From Bacillota bacterium (GTDB lineage: Bacteria > Bacillota > Clostridia > Christensenellales > Aristaeellaceae), in contig JAEZHM010000039.1 in NCBI GenBank assembly GCA_023416585.1, positions 1-24,324 of the forward strand: a stretch of DNA of 24,324 bases, read 5' to 3'. Of this stretch, positions 23,501 through 24,324 are shown in pieces. The notes beneath the pieces were generated by a model. It was not told where the DNA came from, did no database searches, and saw only the letters and a program-made list of their open reading frames with translations. Position numbers and translations under genes: made by a program. Numbering within the stretch: the first letter of the stretch is position 1; each line of letters starts with the position of its first letter.

Positions 23501-24324
23501 CTCCCTCACCCAGCCGCAAGATGGCCGACACCAGGCCGGCCGTTCCGGATGCCTGGTTTTTGATGTCACCTTGTACAGTTGTCGTGAACAGGATTTGAGG
23601 CAGTATTTTAGCAACCGCGTCCGGATCAATGCCCAGGATGCTGTTCACAGCATCATCAAACCGGGCAGCGGTGACCTGTAGGATGGGGATCGCGGTCTGC
23701 TCCACGGAAAAAGCCCTGGCGGAATCCAGCGCAAGATCGATGGCCATCCTCACCGCGCCCTCATTGGTGGAAAGCTTCGATAGATCGCCGCCAAACCCTG
23801 TGAGCGAATCGTACCCCTGTGCCGCGGCACCTATAAAGTTGCCCGCCTTGCGCAAATCAGCAATTGCCTGTGTTTGAGCCTGATCTGGACCGAAGCCGGA
23901 TTGCTCCCCTCCGGCCGGCGCATACCACCCGGCGGATAACGGGTTCTTTGTAAGACCCGCTGCCCATAGGCCGGGCATTTTCTCCTGGAGGGATGTATAG
24001 CTCTTGGGTGCCGCATCCTTCTGGATCAGCGTACCCTGCCCCTGTATCACTTTTTCCTCTTCGTTACGGGCGGCAAGTTCCAGTTCGGCGGGATTGTGCG
24101 GCGCATTTTGACGGGCGTTGATGACCTGCACCTGACCGCTTACCTTACTGGCAACATCCTGCCAGCGGTAATTTACAGGCCTTGTAAGCTTGGCAAAATT
24201 GCCGCTTACAAGCCCCTCGTCCATGCTTTGAAGGGTGTCCAGCCCAAACAGGGCATCTTTCAAAAGGGCGTTTGCGTTAATGTTTCCCCCTGCGGAAACG
24301 GCCCGGTTCAGCCTGGCATCGATC
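20538..24324 (-). CDS. Large polymorphic toxin-like protein, 5' end beyond the window
   Basis: At least 1,261 residues; the frame is open to the right edge, so the true start and any secretion signal are not visible. Counting from the first codon here, residues ~1-260 are unique to this copy. Residues ~260-842 form the backbone shared with the copy at 17050, including a coiled coil at about 460-585 (NDAQQKLTDTQKRATARLDE) and GNNPYSHMGIQDADYQAYLD. After TTVDDQ come a helical region, one hydrophobic stretch (TTMLVAMAVAPAIDRALYG) and a Gly/Thr/Asn-rich linker with repeated GTGN. The last ~140 residues are a compact domain (GGFNVLNVPNDKYKNADQFW, then ending GYVFDPLTSMMVRK). That domain recalls C-terminal domains of Rhs-like toxins, but I cannot assign catalytic residues. 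A probable immunity gene starts 9 bases downstream. Confidence 0.82.
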   Translation of the reverse strand, partial: IDARLNRAVSAGGNINANALLKDALFGLDTLQSMDEGLVSGNFAKLTRPVNYRWQDVASKVSGQVQVINARQNAPHNPAELELAARNEEEKVIQGQGTLIQKDAAPKSYTSLQEKMPGLWAAGLTKNPLSAGWYAPAGGEQSGFGPDQAQTQAIADLRKAGNFIGAAAQGYDSLTGFGGDLSKLSTNEGAVRMAIDLALDSARAFSVEQTAIPILQVTAARFDDAVNSILGIDPDAVAKILPQILFTTTVQGDIKNQASGTAGLVSAILRLGEGALKTVTDHVLGQAPTLQTVQNMFHILRLRDMEKGTKSEASQAAEAALKKTAGKTLQTAAAQTGHEELDDLTGIANQSSHNLDAILNRWGVQGVNYIGNLLKAGRGDLAAAITAMPTYAKSAIVAETNMRTFGLNDAAIAAQENALKVDMKSPIVVFSAKQIAKQQAVEARKAELTTGGGLNVQSILVQKVNEAGKAVNNSKLALNQAVRNEQTGRDALTKAQALFHKNMADTAAADTVVAAIDNLQKATDARAKAQETHKQNQQSLNDAQQKLTDTQKRATARLDEQAKQDVDDMRLKLQEARVKMMEMAGGQGTMLPGRTQILDMQDAAPGGSLYLNGKSLQAINNLQNGNGQPPLQSVDLFSNRPSLLAKNNGNDIIMEGSQQLEPNTATVSQGKGNRPFRALAANGTVTDVGYANGASTAGTKKVTAETTVVPSNTPAPPSTAGAGKLDWMAVSAGNNPYSHMGIQDADYQAYLDGKLTEADLLTIANAAELYQKVAGGSGNWAYIYQNLAHYLTRNIRVKYDPDYIKNDTYDYTHEDKYNSSSNEPMPGAPKHIKWTRLTTVDDQEEEKSATPGELLAAVMTPEQLAGLSANKEIVFSMLTEEQKRQVDDGKDLFSAIKELDQDKQQQIEQLAQGIYDSLSNQQKKDLIFLRSGAALGNESLDTRMAILQWKKENKKEITYEDLVKMGFYTQGEFEDVGRKWASSINLEYDLVYNENSSIAMLDQEQWLQRGMETTMLVAMAVAPAIDRALYGPSDQIFGNNRFDNLERQGTTGNFTGSKDYRPPQTGSKDLGYATGTGNSSEQETGTGNSTGQAEGTGNLGEPAAVIENSGGPVAGTEDVGKIITEIKYKPSSGVIFKANPNKTTTILGNYDRDMKNIINEMGDVKSTYFGEKKGGFNVLNVPNDKYKNADQFWNEHNLKWLDEAIARDDEFILATKPTDDVLWKIDPITRTRTLTGFGREYQRMVDSGYVFDPLTSMMVRK
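21797..23549 (-). repeat. Duplicated backbone block inside the full-length gene
   Basis: This is the counterpart of 18103-19860. Here the Gln codon that is mutated to a stop in the other copy is intact (23444-23442), and the frame continues upstream to the window edge. Differences cluster in the Pro/Thr-rich spacer around residue 720, where the two copies have unlike linkers. Confidence 0.88.

Overview
The window looks like a chromosomal accessory region of a mid-GC Bacillota (Clostridia-type) bacterium. The signs are near-perfect GGAGG ribosome binding sites at almost every gene, TTGACA/TATAAT-type promoters, a TTG start, a lysine riboswitch with an intrinsic terminator, and many REP-like palindromic repeats. 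The exact lineage cannot be fixed from sequence reading alone. No tRNA, rRNA, CRISPR array, transposase or integrase gene was seen.

Layout. Positions 1-6300 hold ordinary genes: a PlsC-like acyltransferase (+), a DJ-1/PfpI protein with a WYL-type regulator upstream (-), and a three-gene polar amino acid ABC importer (-). The importer has a clear promoter, a lysine (L-box) aptamer and a terminator ahead of the binding-protein gene, so lysine is the likely substrate. Positions 6300-12550 hold exported, repeat-built proteins: an 11-unit WG-repeat protein, a secreted protein of unknown family and a leucine-rich-repeat protein. Among them lie REP elements, a 25-bp and a 42-bp tandem array, and two copies of a ~136-bp MITE-like element.

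Positions 12569-24324 (all -) form the most interesting part. A very large gene runs in from beyond the right edge (at least 1,261 residues). A second copy of its central ~1.75 kb, cut off at the 5' side, lies downstream, followed by a third, badly broken fragment. The two large copies are almost identical up to a shared T-T-V-D-D-Q segment and then become unrelated. Each different 3' end is followed within 4-24 bases by a small or membrane-protein gene: 20538/20528, 17050/17031, 14315/14310 and 13046/13021. This is the layout of a polymorphic toxin with a main gene, silent or orphan tip cassettes and an immunity gene behind each tip. The backbone does not match a family I can name with confidence, so the system may be new. 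Toxicity and immunity are inferred from architecture, not shown.

Four copies of a palindromic repeat (core GACGCAAGGAGG) sit at gene 3' ends, and one abuts the point where the second backbone copy is cut off. Repeats may therefore have helped assemble the array.
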